A stretch of 64,000 bases of DNA from Aquisediminimonas profunda (GTDB lineage Bacteria > Pseudomonadota > Alphaproteobacteria > Sphingomonadales > Sphingomonadaceae), in contig NZ_CP080327.1 in NCBI RefSeq assembly GCF_019443285.1, positions 2,724,001-2,788,000 of the forward strand, in the 5' to 3' direction. Positions 36,481-46,491 of the stretch are shown here, one piece after another. Both the position numbers and the translations under genes were made by a program. The notes under the pieces are model-generated. The model had not been told where the DNA came from. It worked only from the letters and a program-made list of their open reading frames with translations, and ran no database searches. Numbering within the stretch: the first letter of the stretch is position 1; each line of letters opens with the position of its first letter.

Positions 36481-37979
36481 TCCGCTGCAATGTCCTTCGC
36501 TCCGCAGTAACGGGCAACATAGGCATGATGTTCGGGCATCGAAGCGACCGTCTTGGAGACATTGTCGCGCAGGCCGGTCAATAGCTGGTCGAGCTCCTCG
36601 CTCGAAAGCTTTGTAGCAACCGGGTGATAGGCGCGCGGCAGTATCCCCTGTCCCATCATGACCTGGACCCAACTGTTCTCTGCGAACAGCTCCTCATTCT
36701 TTCGGAAAACACGCCCAGTCTCCCGGAAGAGTTCGATCTTCTGCGTTAGGCTGTCGGGGATTTCCATAGTGGCACATTGCCGCCAAAACGGGCTGTCGCG
36801 CCGTTCGGTGGCCTTATAATGAAGAATAAGGAAGTCGCGCACCTGCAGCATATCGGTATGCTGCTGGTCATTGAACTCCGCTACATCGCGCTCACTGACC
36901 TCGCCCATCGGCAACATGCGGATAAGCCGCAGCACGGCACGTTGGATGAGGTGGATACTTGTCGATTCGAGCGGCTCCATGAACCCGCTCGAAAGGCCGA
37001 CGGCGATGCAGTTGCGGTGCCACTGCTTGCGCCGCGCGCCCGTTGTGAAACGTATGAAGTTGGGCTCGGTCAGCCGCTCGCCCTCGACACTTGACAGCAA
37101 CCGATCGAGCGCAGACTCGCGATCAAGGTAACGGCTGCAATACACGATGCCGTTGCCTTGGCGATGTTGCAGCGGAATGCGCCACTGCCAGCCTGCATCG
37201 TGGGCAATTGCGCGCGTATAAGGGATCGGCGGGCGCACGCTAGTGGTCTGAACAGCGATGGCCGCGTCGCACGGTAGGTAGTGGGTCCAGTCATCATAAC
37301 CGACATGCAGAGCCCCTTCGATCAGTAACGCGCGAAAACCGGTGCAGTCGAGAAACAAGTCACCTTCGATTCGTTGCCCGGATTCGAGCAGCAGTGCGGC
37401 AATATGCCCGGTATCGCCGTTTAGCTGGACCTCGGCAATCTTGCCTTCGACCCTCCGCGCGCCATCGGCTTCGGCCAATTTGCGCAGGAAAACCGCATAA
37501 AGCGAGGAATCGAGTTGGTAGGCATAATTAACCCTGTTGTCCGGCAGATGTGCGAACCGACTGGCAAAGGCCGCCTTCAATTCAAGACAGTAGTCGTCGT
37601 AACTCGCTTTGTGCCCCTTAGTTTGTCCGTGCATCCAAAAGTGCTGGAACCCGGCAGACCAATGATCAAGTCCCGTAAGGCCAAAGGAATGAAAGTACCT
37701 TTCGCCCTGAACCTTCCAGTTCTCAAATGCGATCCCGAGCTTGAACGTCGCCTGGGTTGCGCGCATAAAATCGGTTTCGCCAATCCCGAGCAGGCGATTA
37801 TATGTGGCTAGCGGAGGAATTGTACTTTCGCCAACACCGATTGTGCCGATGGCATCGGATTCGACCAAGGTCAGCTCAATTGCATCCCCTAATGTCCGTG
37901 CCAACGCGGCTGCGGCCATCCAGCCCGCAGTTCCACCGCCGGCAATAACGACGCGCTGCTTTTTATATTCGCCCATCAT
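36477..37979 (-). CDS. flavin-dependent tryptophan-halogenase-like protein 1
   Basis: 500 residues. VVIAGGGTAGWMAAAAL is the FAD-binding GxGxxG box. GIGVGESTIP and ATFKLGIAF (candidate catalytic Lys) are halogenase motifs. GWQWRIPLQHRQGNG is the WxWxIP motif, and GFMEPLEST is the conserved late loop. It overlaps the JmjC gene by 4 bp and GH16 by 4 bp. Family knowledge: relatives are often next to TBDR genes in Alphaproteobacteria and their natural substrate is unknown. No indole-biosynthesis context is present. Confidence 0.9.
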   Translation of the reverse strand: MMGEYKKQRVVIAGGGTAGWMAAAALARTLGDAIELTLVESDAIGTIGVGESTIPPLATYNRLLGIGETDFMRATQATFKLGIAFENWKVQGERYFHSFGLTGLDHWSAGFQHFWMHGQTKGHKASYDDYCLELKAAFASRFAHLPDNRVNYAYQLDSSLYAVFLRKLAEADGARRVEGKIAEVQLNGDTGHIAALLLESGQRIEGDLFLDCTGFRALLIEGALHVGYDDWTHYLPCDAAIAVQTTSVRPPIPYTRAIAHDAGWQWRIPLQHRQGNGIVYCSRYLDRESALDRLLSSVEGERLTEPNFIRFTTGARRKQWHRNCIAVGLSSGFMEPLESTSIHLIQRAVLRLIRMLPMGEVSERDVAEFNDQQHTDMLQVRDFLILHYKATERRDSPFWRQCATMEIPDSLTQKIELFRETGRVFRKNEELFAENSWVQVMMGQGILPRAYHPVATKLSSEELDQLLTGLRDNVSKTVASMPEHHAYVARYCGAKDIAAE

Positions 37980-39007
37980 CGGCTAAGAGTCCTCAGTAGA
38001 AAAGAACGCAAACGTCCTGCAGATTCAACATCCAGCGGATCGAGAATTCCGCGGGCACCAACTGGAATATGGTTGGTTACCTCTGGCCCATTGTCGAAAA
38101 CGTAGTGTTCGAACATCGCACGCCAGATCGCTTTGTCTTCGTGCGGAAGGTCACGAATCGAGAGAATTGCATGATTTAGCGCATCCTGTGGCTGTCCGAG
38201 GAAGCGCGGCGTGTTCCGCCACCAATAGTTGAGCAGGATGTTGAACGGCGCAAGACCTTCTACATGGTGCCACCACATCGACGGGATGAAGAGCGCATCA
38301 CCTGGCTCCAGTTCTGCCAGTTGGGCTTGCTTGAGTGCGTCCGCAAAGCCTGGATGCAAATTGAAGTCTGGCGCATGGAAATCGACCATGCTTACCGCGC
38401 GGCCAGCAGGGGTATTATCAATTGGCCCGAGGTAGAGATTGCGAATCTGGTCGGGCGGAAAAAGGGTGAAGCGACGTCGGCCTGCAACACAACAAGCCAA
38501 GTTATCGGGAAAATCGTTATGTGCCGCGATGCGGGTCGGCGTACCAATCCACAGGCTCTCCAATGGCTCGCGCGTACCAAGTTCGAGACGGTTTTCCTCG
38601 TGCACACCAACAAAATGCGTTGGGATGTCGATCGAACCGAGGTAGACGGTCGGCGAATCAGCGCGACCCTCATTGGCGTCAAAGCCACCAAAAATATCGG
38701 CCAGCTTGCCGCGTGCGGTGCGGAAATTCATTTCCATCGCACCATCATAAAACATCCGGCCATTGTGACCCGGCGGGCCGATCGAGACGGCAAACGGCAC
38801 TGATCGAGCGCGCTCAAGCAGATAAGTCCGTGCATCTCGCGCCGAGCGCAGGCTTGCTTGAACCAGCGGCCAGCCGGAAACCAATCCGCGAATGACAAAA
38901 GGTGCACGCGCACCCTGCAAAAGTGCATCCAGAGCCGAAGCGTCAACAGCCTCACGCTCCACAACTGCCGGTATGGAGGCAAAAATTGAGGTGTCGACCT
39001 CAGCCAC
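37976..39007 (-). CDS. JmjC/cupin-like domain protein (cupin_8)
   Basis: 343 residues from a GTG at 39007 that overlaps SapC by 8 bp; upstream extension reads through SapC antisense to its family start, so GTG is preferred. PFVIRGLVSGWPLVQ is the typical cupin_8 entry. IGTPTRIAAHNDFPDNLACCVAG contains the HxD Fe ligands, and DALFIPSMWWHHVEGL the third ligand. It is a Fe(II)/2-oxoglutarate hydroxylase-like fold. It overlaps halogenase 1 by 4 bp. The role in the TBDR cluster is unknown. Confidence 0.87.
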   Translation of the reverse strand: MAEVDTSIFASIPAVVEREAVDASALDALLQGARAPFVIRGLVSGWPLVQASLRSARDARTYLLERARSVPFAVSIGPPGHNGRMFYDGAMEMNFRTARGKLADIFGGFDANEGRADSPTVYLGSIDIPTHFVGVHEENRLELGTREPLESLWIGTPTRIAAHNDFPDNLACCVAGRRRFTLFPPDQIRNLYLGPIDNTPAGRAVSMVDFHAPDFNLHPGFADALKQAQLAELEPGDALFIPSMWWHHVEGLAPFNILLNYWWRNTPRFLGQPQDALNHAILSIRDLPHEDKAIWRAMFEHYVFDNGPEVTNHIPVGARGILDPLDVESAGRLRSFLLRTLSR

Positions 39008-39719
39008 CGGCCACCCGAGCGTTCTTGCGCGCAACCAGTTCGGAAAACTGAGCAACAGACGCCAGCGCCATGAAGATCGGCAGCAGATACCCCTGAGCAT
39101 GAAGCGCGCCCAGCGCTTCACCCTCCAGCGCAGCAAGACGGCGTTCGTCAATCGTTTGGAAGCCGACGAGCGAATGCTTGGAACCGTCATTCAGCGGCAC
39201 TTCAAGAGTAAACGGTTCCAGCAACTCGTAGCGCTCTAACGCCGCAAAGAAATCTGTACTTTCGCGATAACCTTGATCGAGATCGCCTAGCTTTTCGGCA
39301 ATAGCTTCGAGATAGGGCGTAGGCATGCCATTTTCATCGAAGACGCGGGTACCTTCACCACTCTGCGAAATGCGAGGATGGCCCATATCCACATGAACCT
39401 GCGAATCAGCGCCATCAGTTGCAGAACGACCGATAAGAAAGGGTTGGATGGCAAGTGCCAGAGGCCTATACCTTGCATCCCAGCGATCTCCCTCAAGGAA
39501 GAGGTTCTCACCATTTTCGAACCCAAAAAGCGCGAGAGCGGAGAGCTTGTCGCTTTCGAAATCGCGGCGAAACACGATCGGGAAGTGGCCCTGAACCTGA
39601 AGAAACTCTGGAGGCACGGTGAGGCAGGCCATTACGTTATCGCCGTACGCCACCCCAATGTCGGTGCGCACCCTGAGATCAAGGTGATCTGAGTTGTTGA
39701 GGATCTGGTGCTTTGTCAT
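39000..39719 (-). CDS. SapC family protein
   Basis: 239 residues from ATG 39719 (ATGA overlap with halogenase 2). [25 protein letters not shown] is the SapC N-terminus. [33 protein letters not shown] and the C-terminal [24 protein letters not shown] are also family-typical. Named after a Campylobacter S-layer locus gene, but in Alphaproteobacteria the family sits next to TBDRs and halogenase-like genes. No signal peptide. Function unknown. Confidence 0.9.
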   Translation of the reverse strand: MTKHQILNNSDHLDLRVRTDIGVAYGDNVMACLTVPPEFLQVQGHFPIVFRRDFESDKLSALALFGFENGENLFLEGDRWDARYRPLALAIQPFLIGRSATDGADSQVHVDMGHPRISQSGEGTRVFDENGMPTPYLEAIAEKLGDLDQGYRESTDFFAALERYELLEPFTLEVPLNDGSKHSLVGFQTIDERRLAALEGEALGALHAQGYLLPIFMALASVAQFSELVARKNARVAGG

Positions 39720-41266
39720 CGGCTGGCAAATTCTCCATGTGTCGCCCTTGGCTCGGCTTGCGCGGAAGCAGCGACGAAATAGTCCCGGTTCGCCGGCAAT
39801 GCTGCCGCAAGTGCCCGGCCTCTCTCCCGCACATCGACCAGACGTGCAGCAGCTGCGGGCGTGGCCATTATGCCTTGGCTCGGTGCCGGAAACTTCATGC
39901 CATAAAGCACATACTGTTGGCTGGCTGCGGAAAATATCTCGTTGACGCGGGGCAAGTCCCAAATCGTGGGAGGTTGCTCTGCCCACAGAGCAAGGTTTTC
40001 AGACAGACGCACAGGTATCGTTTCAGGTGCACGCTGCGCCTGCCAATAAGGTTCATTGCGCCGGCTGAGCACGTAGTGCAGCTTGAGAAACTCAACGATC
40101 CGGTCCCAACGATAGCGAAACAGCTCATTGAAGCGCGCGGCATGGATGCTCATGGTCGTGCGACTAGCTGGAAAGTTTTCCGCCAATGCCGTCAGCGACA
40201 ATTCAATCAGTACGATTGCCGATGCCTCGAGTGGCTCGATGAAGCCTGCTGAAAGCCCAACCGCCAGGCAATTGCGTTCCCAGAATCGGGCGCGATGACC
40301 GGTGGAGAAGGAGAGCTTGCGTGGTGACAGCTGGTCAACATCGACCCCAGGCATATTTACGCGCAGGTAGCCCAACAGGATTCGCTCCGAATCCTCGTCC
40401 GCCAGAAAACGTGAGCTGTAGACACAGCCGATGCCGCGGCGCGTGGGCAGTGCAATGTCCCATAGCCAACCAGCCTCATGCGCTGTTGCGATGGTCTGGG
40501 AGGCCACCGGGCTATCCAATGTCACCGGTACCTGCACAGCCAGCGCGCGGTCGTTGAATGAGACGTCCGAGCGGTCTATCCAGTCGACACCTAACTCCCC
40601 GCTAATAAGGATCGCGGCCTGTCCTGAGCAATCGAGGAAGAAATCGCCAACAAGTCTTGAATGGCTTCGAAGTTCCAGCGCGACTATGTCGCCGTTCTCG
40701 CCTGTAATTACCCCAGTTACATCATCATAAATTCGCGCAACCCCAAGGCGCTCAGTAGCATGCCTTGCGAGTAGAGCAGCAAACTTGCCCGCGTCCAGAT
40801 GGTAGCCATAATTTAACGCTCCAGAATAGTCGGGCATTGTGCGCTGACGTGGCGCGAGATTGCGCGCGCAGATTGCATGTTGTGCAGTCATGGCGGCGGC
40901 GAATGCAGTGCCTTCTGCTTCTGCCTGCCAGGCAGCAAGGAGCTCGCGCATGTCGCCCTGGGGGGGGTGGGTGAAAGGGTGAAGGTAGCTGTCGGTCGCA
41001 GACCCGTCGACCCATCCGTCAAAGCGCGAACCCTGCTTGAATGAAGCATCGCATTCACGGAGGAACTCAGCCTCCGAAATCCCTATTGTTGCCAACGTGT
41101 CCCGCATGGTCGGCCAGGTTCCTTCGCCCACGCCGATAGTTGGGATATTGGGCGATTCGACCAAGGTGATCGCCAGTGTAGGGTGCCTGGCTGCGAGGAC
41201 GCAGGCTGATAGCCAACCTGCCGTACCACCCCCGACAATCGCAACTTTTTGCACTGATCCGTTCAT
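39716..41266 (-). CDS. flavin-dependent tryptophan-halogenase-like protein 2
   Basis: 516 residues from ATG 41266. [17 protein letters not shown] is the FAD box; [10 protein letters not shown] and [12 protein letters not shown] (candidate Lys) follow. The WxWxIP motif appears as [13 protein letters not shown], a variant with an altered [13 protein letters not shown] is the conserved loop. It differs clearly from halogenase 1, so this is a two-paralogue locus. It follows the TBDR after a 108-bp gap containing a hairpin. Confidence 0.9.
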   Translation of the reverse strand: MNGSVQKVAIVGGGTAGWLSACVLAARHPTLAITLVESPNIPTIGVGEGTWPTMRDTLATIGISEAEFLRECDASFKQGSRFDGWVDGSATDSYLHPFTHPPQGDMRELLAAWQAEAEGTAFAAAMTAQHAICARNLAPRQRTMPDYSGALNYGYHLDAGKFAALLARHATERLGVARIYDDVTGVITGENGDIVALELRSHSRLVGDFFLDCSGQAAILISGELGVDWIDRSDVSFNDRALAVQVPVTLDSPVASQTIATAHEAGWLWDIALPTRRGIGCVYSSRFLADEDSERILLGYLRVNMPGVDVDQLSPRKLSFSTGHRARFWERNCLAVGLSAGFIEPLEASAIVLIELSLTALAENFPASRTTMSIHAARFNELFRYRWDRIVEFLKLHYVLSRRNEPYWQAQRAPETIPVRLSENLALWAEQPPTIWDLPRVNEIFSAASQQYVLYGMKFPAPSQGIMATPAAAARLVDVRERGRALAAALPANRDYFVAASAQAEPRATHGEFASR

Positions 41267-41305
41267 AGGTCTTTCACCGGGAAGCCTACCCGTCTCCACT
41301 ATGCG

Positions 41306-41344
41306 GAAAGAGAGCCGCACCGGCAACCAGTGCAACTCTCTTTC
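41306..41344 (-). other. intercistronic hairpin TBDR-halogenase 2
   Basis: Arms GAAAGAGAG (41306-41314) and CTCTCTTTC (41336-41344), with inner GCAC/GTGC pairing. No U-run follows on the minus strand. Like the hairpin after the first TBDR, it may lower downstream expression or protect receptor mRNA. Confidence 0.55.
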
Positions 41345-41374
41345 TTTGGACCCTACTGGCTCCGGCCATTTGCC

Positions 41375-44338
41375 TTAAAAAGTAAACCGAACTCCCCCCG
41401 AGTATCGGGCATAACCTGGTGCCGCAAAGAAGATGGCGCGATCATTACGTCGCACGCCGGTGCGGTCCGCATTGGTAATGTTGATCCCTTCCACGAAAAC
41501 GGTCATGCCTTTCCGGAATTCATAGCTCGCACTCACGTCGAACTGACCATAGGACTTGATATAATACGGGTCCTGGTCCTTGCCGGAGAGAAACTTGTCA
41601 CGCCAGTTGTAGGCAACACGCGCCTGCAAGCCGTTCTTGTCATAAAAGATCACCGCATTGGCACTGTTGCTCGCGCCCGGGACGGCAAATTGTGTCACAG
41701 TCCACGGCAAGGTGTTGTTGAAAGCGGTGTCACTCTGCACAACCGTGTAGTTTAGGATTGCACCGAAACCGGTCTCCCAGAAATTGTGCTGGATGGCGAA
41801 TTCCCAGCCCCATAGCCGCGCCTTCTGATTACTATTGGCTGGCTGGGTATAAGTAAAAATCACGTTGGGGTCGCTGGAACGACCGACAATACCTCCAGCC
41901 GTGCCGACTCCTGCAACAAAATCAGCAGGGCGGTTGGCGCTAACCCAAGCTACAATCTGATCGAATGATGCGCCAGCACCCAAAGCTTGGCGCGCCGCGG
42001 TCGCAGCCCCACCCTGTGATGGGTCTGGCAAGTTGAACAACGGCGTCTGTATGGTGTTGTTGGCGATGAAGTTGCTGACATCTTTGCTGAAGAAGCCGAC
42101 AGATACATAGCTCGACTTGTCATAGTACCACTCAGCCGACAGATCGATGTTCTTCGATTTGTATGGCAGAAGCCCCGGGTTGCCCGCGCTGGCCTGACTG
42201 CCACCGGCCCCGACCCGCAGCGGCTGGCCCAAAGTGATACCTCCCTGCATGCTGGCATAGTCAGGGCGGGTAATGGTGTGGCTGTAAGACGCGCGCAACT
42301 TGACGTTGTCCCAAGGCGACACATCAAAGTCAAAGGCCGGCAGCCAGCTATGGTATTTACCCTTTAGCGTGGTGGTACTGCCGGGCGTGCTGACCAGACT
42401 GATTTCGTTCTGGGCAACCCAGATTGTCCCGGTCGGGACATCGGCAAGTGCGGTCGAGGTCACCTTAGTTTCCTCATAACGCAGGCCGAGGCGCAGATTG
42501 GCCTCGGCGTCTCCGAGGTTGAATGAATGGAACGTCTGTATCCAGGGAGTAATAGACTTTTCTTCGATGTGACGGTCCGTTGTGTAAGGCGCAAGGCAGG
42601 TGTCACCTGGAGCGCGATTACAGATGCCGAGCCGCGAATCGAGCAGTTTGATCAGGCCGACGGTATCGATCAGGAAATAGTTGGGAATGATGCCGGCAGT
42701 GCTTGATCCGTTCATCCCGGCCAGATCTTGCGAAAGACCCCGCGAAGTGAACAGGGAGTCGGGCGTCTCTGCTGCAGTAAGCGTGCCACCCCAGGTATCA
42801 TTCTGGATGACACCGAAGGCTGTGCGCACCTTATTGTCGAGATAGCCGACCCCGAAGTCGAGCGTCTTGATGAAGGATGTATCAAAGTCAAACCCGCCGT
42901 GCAGGCTCACCTGGTCGATCGTATCCTTCATGTAGGCGTTACGAAAAGCATTGCCGGCAGGGCGGATATTTCCTGCATTGATCTCGGAACCGGGATACAT
43001 CGTCACCGAAATCACCGGCATATCTGTGGTAAAATCGACCCGCTGGCTCGCGACGCCGAAGATCGCCGTTCCGACCGCGATGCCGCTACCGTACGGCGAA
43101 GTCGGCTTGGATTCTGCCGTCGAATGATGACCGTCGAGCTCAAGCTTCAGGCCAAACGGAGCCTCCCACTTGATATTGCCGCCGATCGAATGGTTGACGT
43201 TGCGGTTGTTGCCGACTGCACCTGTAATAGCGAGATCCTTGCCAGGACCAAAAACTTCCGAGTAAAAGTTTGCGCCCGCAGCGGGACCGTTGGTCCAGCT
43301 GCTTGAGGTGTCGCCGTGGTTGAACCACACACCAATGCTATTCTGACGGCTGTCAAAGCTATTCTGCGAAAAGATGTAGTCGACCGCCATGTTGAGCGTA
43401 TCGGTCGGCTTGAACTGAATTACGGCCTGACCGTTGATGCGCTCGCGCGTGAAATCGTAAAAGTCATAAGCAGCATTCTGGGGGACCTGATAGACGTCGG
43501 TCGGCCCGGGGCGGTTCTGGATATTGGCATAACGAGGGTCGCCCGCCTGTGCGAGAGTACCCCAGTTATTTTCGGCGCCCGTGTAGCCGGGGCGCCAGTT
43601 GCCCACTGTAAACTGCGCTTGGCCCCCGCTACGCTTCTGATACGACCCAGCAACAAGGATACCGATTGTGTCATCGGCAAAGGTAGCACTAACGATACCC
43701 GAAATCTCGGGAGTCACATCGGTGCCATAGAGCTGCGAAGTGTCGTAGACCCCCTTCACACCGATACTGCCCTTCAGTCCGGGCCGATCAAGAGGACGCG
43801 GCAGCTTGATGTTGATGACCGAGCCAATGCCGCCAGTAGGAAGCGATGCTCGGCCCGACTTGTAAACCTCGACCCCGGCCACACCTTCAGCAGCAAGGTT
43901 GCCGAAATCGAAGCTGCGCGAGGACGGCGCAGAGAAGCCGTCACCGAGCGTCGAAGTCGGCATCTGCCGGCCATTGACTACGACAAGATTGAATTCAGGA
44001 CCGAAACCGCGAACGGTGACCGTCGAGCCTTCCCCGCTTTGCCGGTCGATCGACACGCCGGTGATACGCTGCAACGATTCCGCGAGGTTTGTATCAGGGA
44101 ACTTGCCAATATCTTCGGCCGATATGGCATCCACCACACCTTGCGCTTCGCGCTTGATTTCCATCGCATCGCGAAGGCTGGCGCGGATCCCAGATACAAT
44201 GATCTCTTCGCCTTCGTCCTGCACCTTTTCGGCTGCGGGCTGCTCTTGAGCAAAAGCGACACTCGGCAATGAGCAAAATGCAAAAACCGATGCTCCCAGC
44301 ATCAATTGAGTGGCCATGCGCTCGATGTGAATGCTCAT
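41375..44338 (-). CDS. TonB-dependent receptor of the beta-glucan locus
   Basis: 987 residues. Signal peptide to AFA-QE, then EEIIVSGIRASLRDAMEIK (TonB box plus the SGIR/R-x-S-L-x-D-A signature of Caulobacter/sphingomonad carbohydrate TBDRs). Plug motifs: VDAISAEDIGKFPDTNLAESLQRITGVSI and VVVNGRQMPT. The barrel ends GGVRFTF with terminal Phe. Ribosome site AGAGGGGGG. It would import laminarin-type oligosaccharides. First gene of the operon; promoter bracketed by two LacI operators. Confidence 0.95.
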   Translation of the reverse strand: MSIHIERMATQLMLGASVFAFCSLPSVAFAQEQPAAEKVQDEGEEIIVSGIRASLRDAMEIKREAQGVVDAISAEDIGKFPDTNLAESLQRITGVSIDRQSGEGSTVTVRGFGPEFNLVVVNGRQMPTSTLGDGFSAPSSRSFDFGNLAAEGVAGVEVYKSGRASLPTGGIGSVINIKLPRPLDRPGLKGSIGVKGVYDTSQLYGTDVTPEISGIVSATFADDTIGILVAGSYQKRSGGQAQFTVGNWRPGYTGAENNWGTLAQAGDPRYANIQNRPGPTDVYQVPQNAAYDFYDFTRERINGQAVIQFKPTDTLNMAVDYIFSQNSFDSRQNSIGVWFNHGDTSSSWTNGPAAGANFYSEVFGPGKDLAITGAVGNNRNVNHSIGGNIKWEAPFGLKLELDGHHSTAESKPTSPYGSGIAVGTAIFGVASQRVDFTTDMPVISVTMYPGSEINAGNIRPAGNAFRNAYMKDTIDQVSLHGGFDFDTSFIKTLDFGVGYLDNKVRTAFGVIQNDTWGGTLTAAETPDSLFTSRGLSQDLAGMNGSSTAGIIPNYFLIDTVGLIKLLDSRLGICNRAPGDTCLAPYTTDRHIEEKSITPWIQTFHSFNLGDAEANLRLGLRYEETKVTSTALADVPTGTIWVAQNEISLVSTPGSTTTLKGKYHSWLPAFDFDVSPWDNVKLRASYSHTITRPDYASMQGGITLGQPLRVGAGGSQASAGNPGLLPYKSKNIDLSAEWYYDKSSYVSVGFFSKDVSNFIANNTIQTPLFNLPDPSQGGAATAARQALGAGASFDQIVAWVSANRPADFVAGVGTAGGIVGRSSDPNVIFTYTQPANSNQKARLWGWEFAIQHNFWETGFGAILNYTVVQSDTAFNNTLPWTVTQFAVPGASNSANAVIFYDKNGLQARVAYNWRDKFLSGKDQDPYYIKSYGQFDVSASYEFRKGMTVFVEGINITNADRTGVRRNDRAIFFAAPGYARYSGGVRFTF

Positions 44339-44393
44339 ATTCCCCCCTCTAAATGGACCAGAGCTCGACGACGAATCGGCCCGAATTCAAATT

Positions 44394-44450
44394 GTGAACG
44401 TTCACTTCCTGTAATCGCCGATCAATGTCAAGCACAAATAGAACGTTCAC
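44394..44450 (-). promoter_or_regulatory. TBDR promoter flanked by two LacI operators
   Basis: Operator 1 GTGAACGTTCAC (44394-44405) is a perfect 12-bp palindrome. Operator 2 (44439-44450) reads GTGAACGTTCTA on the minus strand. Between them the minus strand has a TTGACA -35 box (44431-44426), with a poor -10 about 17 bp on. One site upstream and one over the start region, 45 bp apart, suits repression by looping or by double occupancy. Confidence 0.7.
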
Positions 44451-44459
44451 AATGACGCT

Positions 44460-45312
44460 GTCAGCTCGATGTGACCCGGTTTCTGAAAGACGCAAATGAC
44501 CTCGATCATGCGATCCTTCAGGCTAAGCGGCACCCCACTCAGCCACTGTGGCTCAGCGGAGAACCTAAAATTATTGACGGCTAATGATTGGCGCTTCTAG
44601 GTAAGGTGGCCGCGGACTTGGGCATGGACAGCGGCGAATTTCTGTTATGTCCCAATTCGTCGAAGCATTAGCATCGCCCACATGCGCTTTCCAAATCGAA
44701 GGTGACCATTTTCAGCACGATTATTGTTCCATCAACCGATCCCGCGACAAACGAGATGACCAAGGTCGCGCTTGGCTGCTGGGCCAGAATCGGAGCCAAC
44801 GGGTGACTATCCTTTCGGTCCAACCGCGGCGCAGCAGCATGCACTTTATGCATGCAAAAGCGACCGATTTGTTTCGACTTTTGCGACGACGCTCTCGAGT
44901 ATTTCACATTTGGGATCAACCGCTTGGCGCACATAGCAAATGTCGCTGTTGATCTTCACGTAGCGCTCACAAGGGTGCCAACAATCTGTGCTTCGCCTTT
45001 ACGCTCCATGGGCAGATGCCAACAGAAGATGTCGGACCAAACCTATTGCACCAAAGCCGCACGGCCTCGCGCTAGAAACTGTGAGTGCTCTGGAATACCC
45101 CACTGCGGTCATGAATGTGCGGTCATGAATGCGCAAAATCGCCAAGTAAATTCCGCAGAAAGCAAGAGATTCTCGGATTGAGCAAATTGGCGGGTGGCGC
45201 TGTCAGTCTAGCAGCAAATTGGCTCCGATTGGGGCATCTGTCCGAAACGTGCGGATCTCCTGCCCCACCGCTCTTGCCCAATGAAGCATATGTTCTGACG
45301 TTGCAGTGATTT
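44460..45312. other. gene-poor gap with one IS terminal remnant
   Basis: No convincing gene is seen in either strand. At 45196-45210 GGCGCTGTCAGTCTA matches the 3' terminus of the IS6-family remnant at 60003 (GGTGCTGTCAGTCTA), so a solo IS end is left here. The rest is unassigned. Confidence 0.5.
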
Positions 45313-46221
45313 TCACTTCCCGGCTATCTCCAAAATAGCCTGCACAAATCCTTTCGGATCATTCTCCTGAATGAAATGGCCGCCCTTGAGCGTGCGGTGT
45401 GGTTGCCCCTCCGTGCCGGGAACGCGTCCGATGAACCGGCTTTCGCCGCCTCGGGTCACCGGATCGCCATCGCTGAAGCAGCACAGGAAAGGCTTGTTCC
45501 ATTTCTCCAAAACCTGCCAAGCGCGCTTCTGGTCTCGAACCGCCACATTATTCTCAAATGGAACGAGGCTAGGAAAGATCCGTGCCCCTGCCTTGTAGCT
45601 GCTGTCGGGGAACGGCGCATCATAGGCGGCAATTTCCGCCTCACTGAGCGCGCGCTTGGCCCCGGCGTTGACGATCCTGCCGATCGGGAAGACCGGGCTC
45701 CACTTGGAAAAGGCCCGCCAGATTGCAAAGGCGAGCGGCGCCTTGCCGCCCTCAGGCAGACCGCCATTTGACAGTGCCACGCAAGCAAAGCGATCAGGCA
45801 TTTCTGCAACGAGACGCAGTCCGATAAGCGATCCCCAATCCTGACAGACGAGCGTTATTCGCTCCAGATCAAGCGCCTCGACCCACTGGCGCATCCAGCC
45901 AACGTGGCGAGCATAACTGTAGTCCGTCTTTTTGGTCGGCTTGTCAGATTTGCCAAAGCCGATCAGGTCGGGCGCCACAACCCGAAACCCGGCCGCGACG
46001 ACGGGAGCGATCATGTGCCGGTAAAGATAGCACCAGCTTGGCTCCCCATGCATCATCAGCACAACGGGCTCATCTCGCGGCCCTTCATCGACATAATGAA
46101 CCCGCAGCTTGGCCCCATGATCCGGATCAGTGATTTCCAGATAATGCGGCGCAAAGCGAAAATCGGCGATCCCGGCAAAGGCCGCATCGGGCGTGCGCAG
46201 GACTTTCACGTCGTTCTCCAT
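45313..46221 (-). CDS. haloalkane dehalogenase-like alpha/beta hydrolase
   Basis: 302 residues. VVLMMHGEPSWCYLYR is the HGxPxW oxyanion motif typical of haloalkane dehalogenases. LVCQDWGSLIGLRLV carries the nucleophile Asp followed by the halide-stabilizing Trp, and GGHFIQENDP the catalytic His. Overall it is closest to haloalkane dehalogenase subfamily I proteins by motif. Cytosolic and monocistronic. True dehalogenase activity is likely but not proven by motif alone, as epoxide hydrolases share the Asp. Confidence 0.87.
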   Translation of the reverse strand: MENDVKVLRTPDAAFAGIADFRFAPHYLEITDPDHGAKLRVHYVDEGPRDEPVVLMMHGEPSWCYLYRHMIAPVVAAGFRVVAPDLIGFGKSDKPTKKTDYSYARHVGWMRQWVEALDLERITLVCQDWGSLIGLRLVAEMPDRFACVALSNGGLPEGGKAPLAFAIWRAFSKWSPVFPIGRIVNAGAKRALSEAEIAAYDAPFPDSSYKAGARIFPSLVPFENNVAVRDQKRAWQVLEKWNKPFLCCFSDGDPVTRGGESRFIGRVPGTEGQPHRTLKGGHFIQENDPKGFVQAILEIAGK

Positions 46222-46491
46222 CGGGTCAGATATGGCACATCAAATGTCATATGATTGACCAGGGGTCAATGCGCAGGTCCCGTGCTTTCCGCAAGCTGAA
46301 TGGAAATCGAACGCGCATTAATCCAACAAGCTGGATTACCGCCGGCGACCGGCCTAAATCGCGGACCCTATTAACTGGTTTTCGAGGGCGAAGCATGCCA
46401 GCCCGCAACCTCTCAAGTGGACCCACTATCAACCGCTCCGTTGCTTTGACGTTGCCGGATCGGCAGCTGATGCGGCAACCGTGTTGCGGGT

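Noticed and set aside
36477-41266. Halogenase genes as part of a natural-product gene cluster
   Set aside because: No synthase, synthetase or tailoring genes; neighbours are TBDR, SapC, JmjC and glycoside hydrolases.
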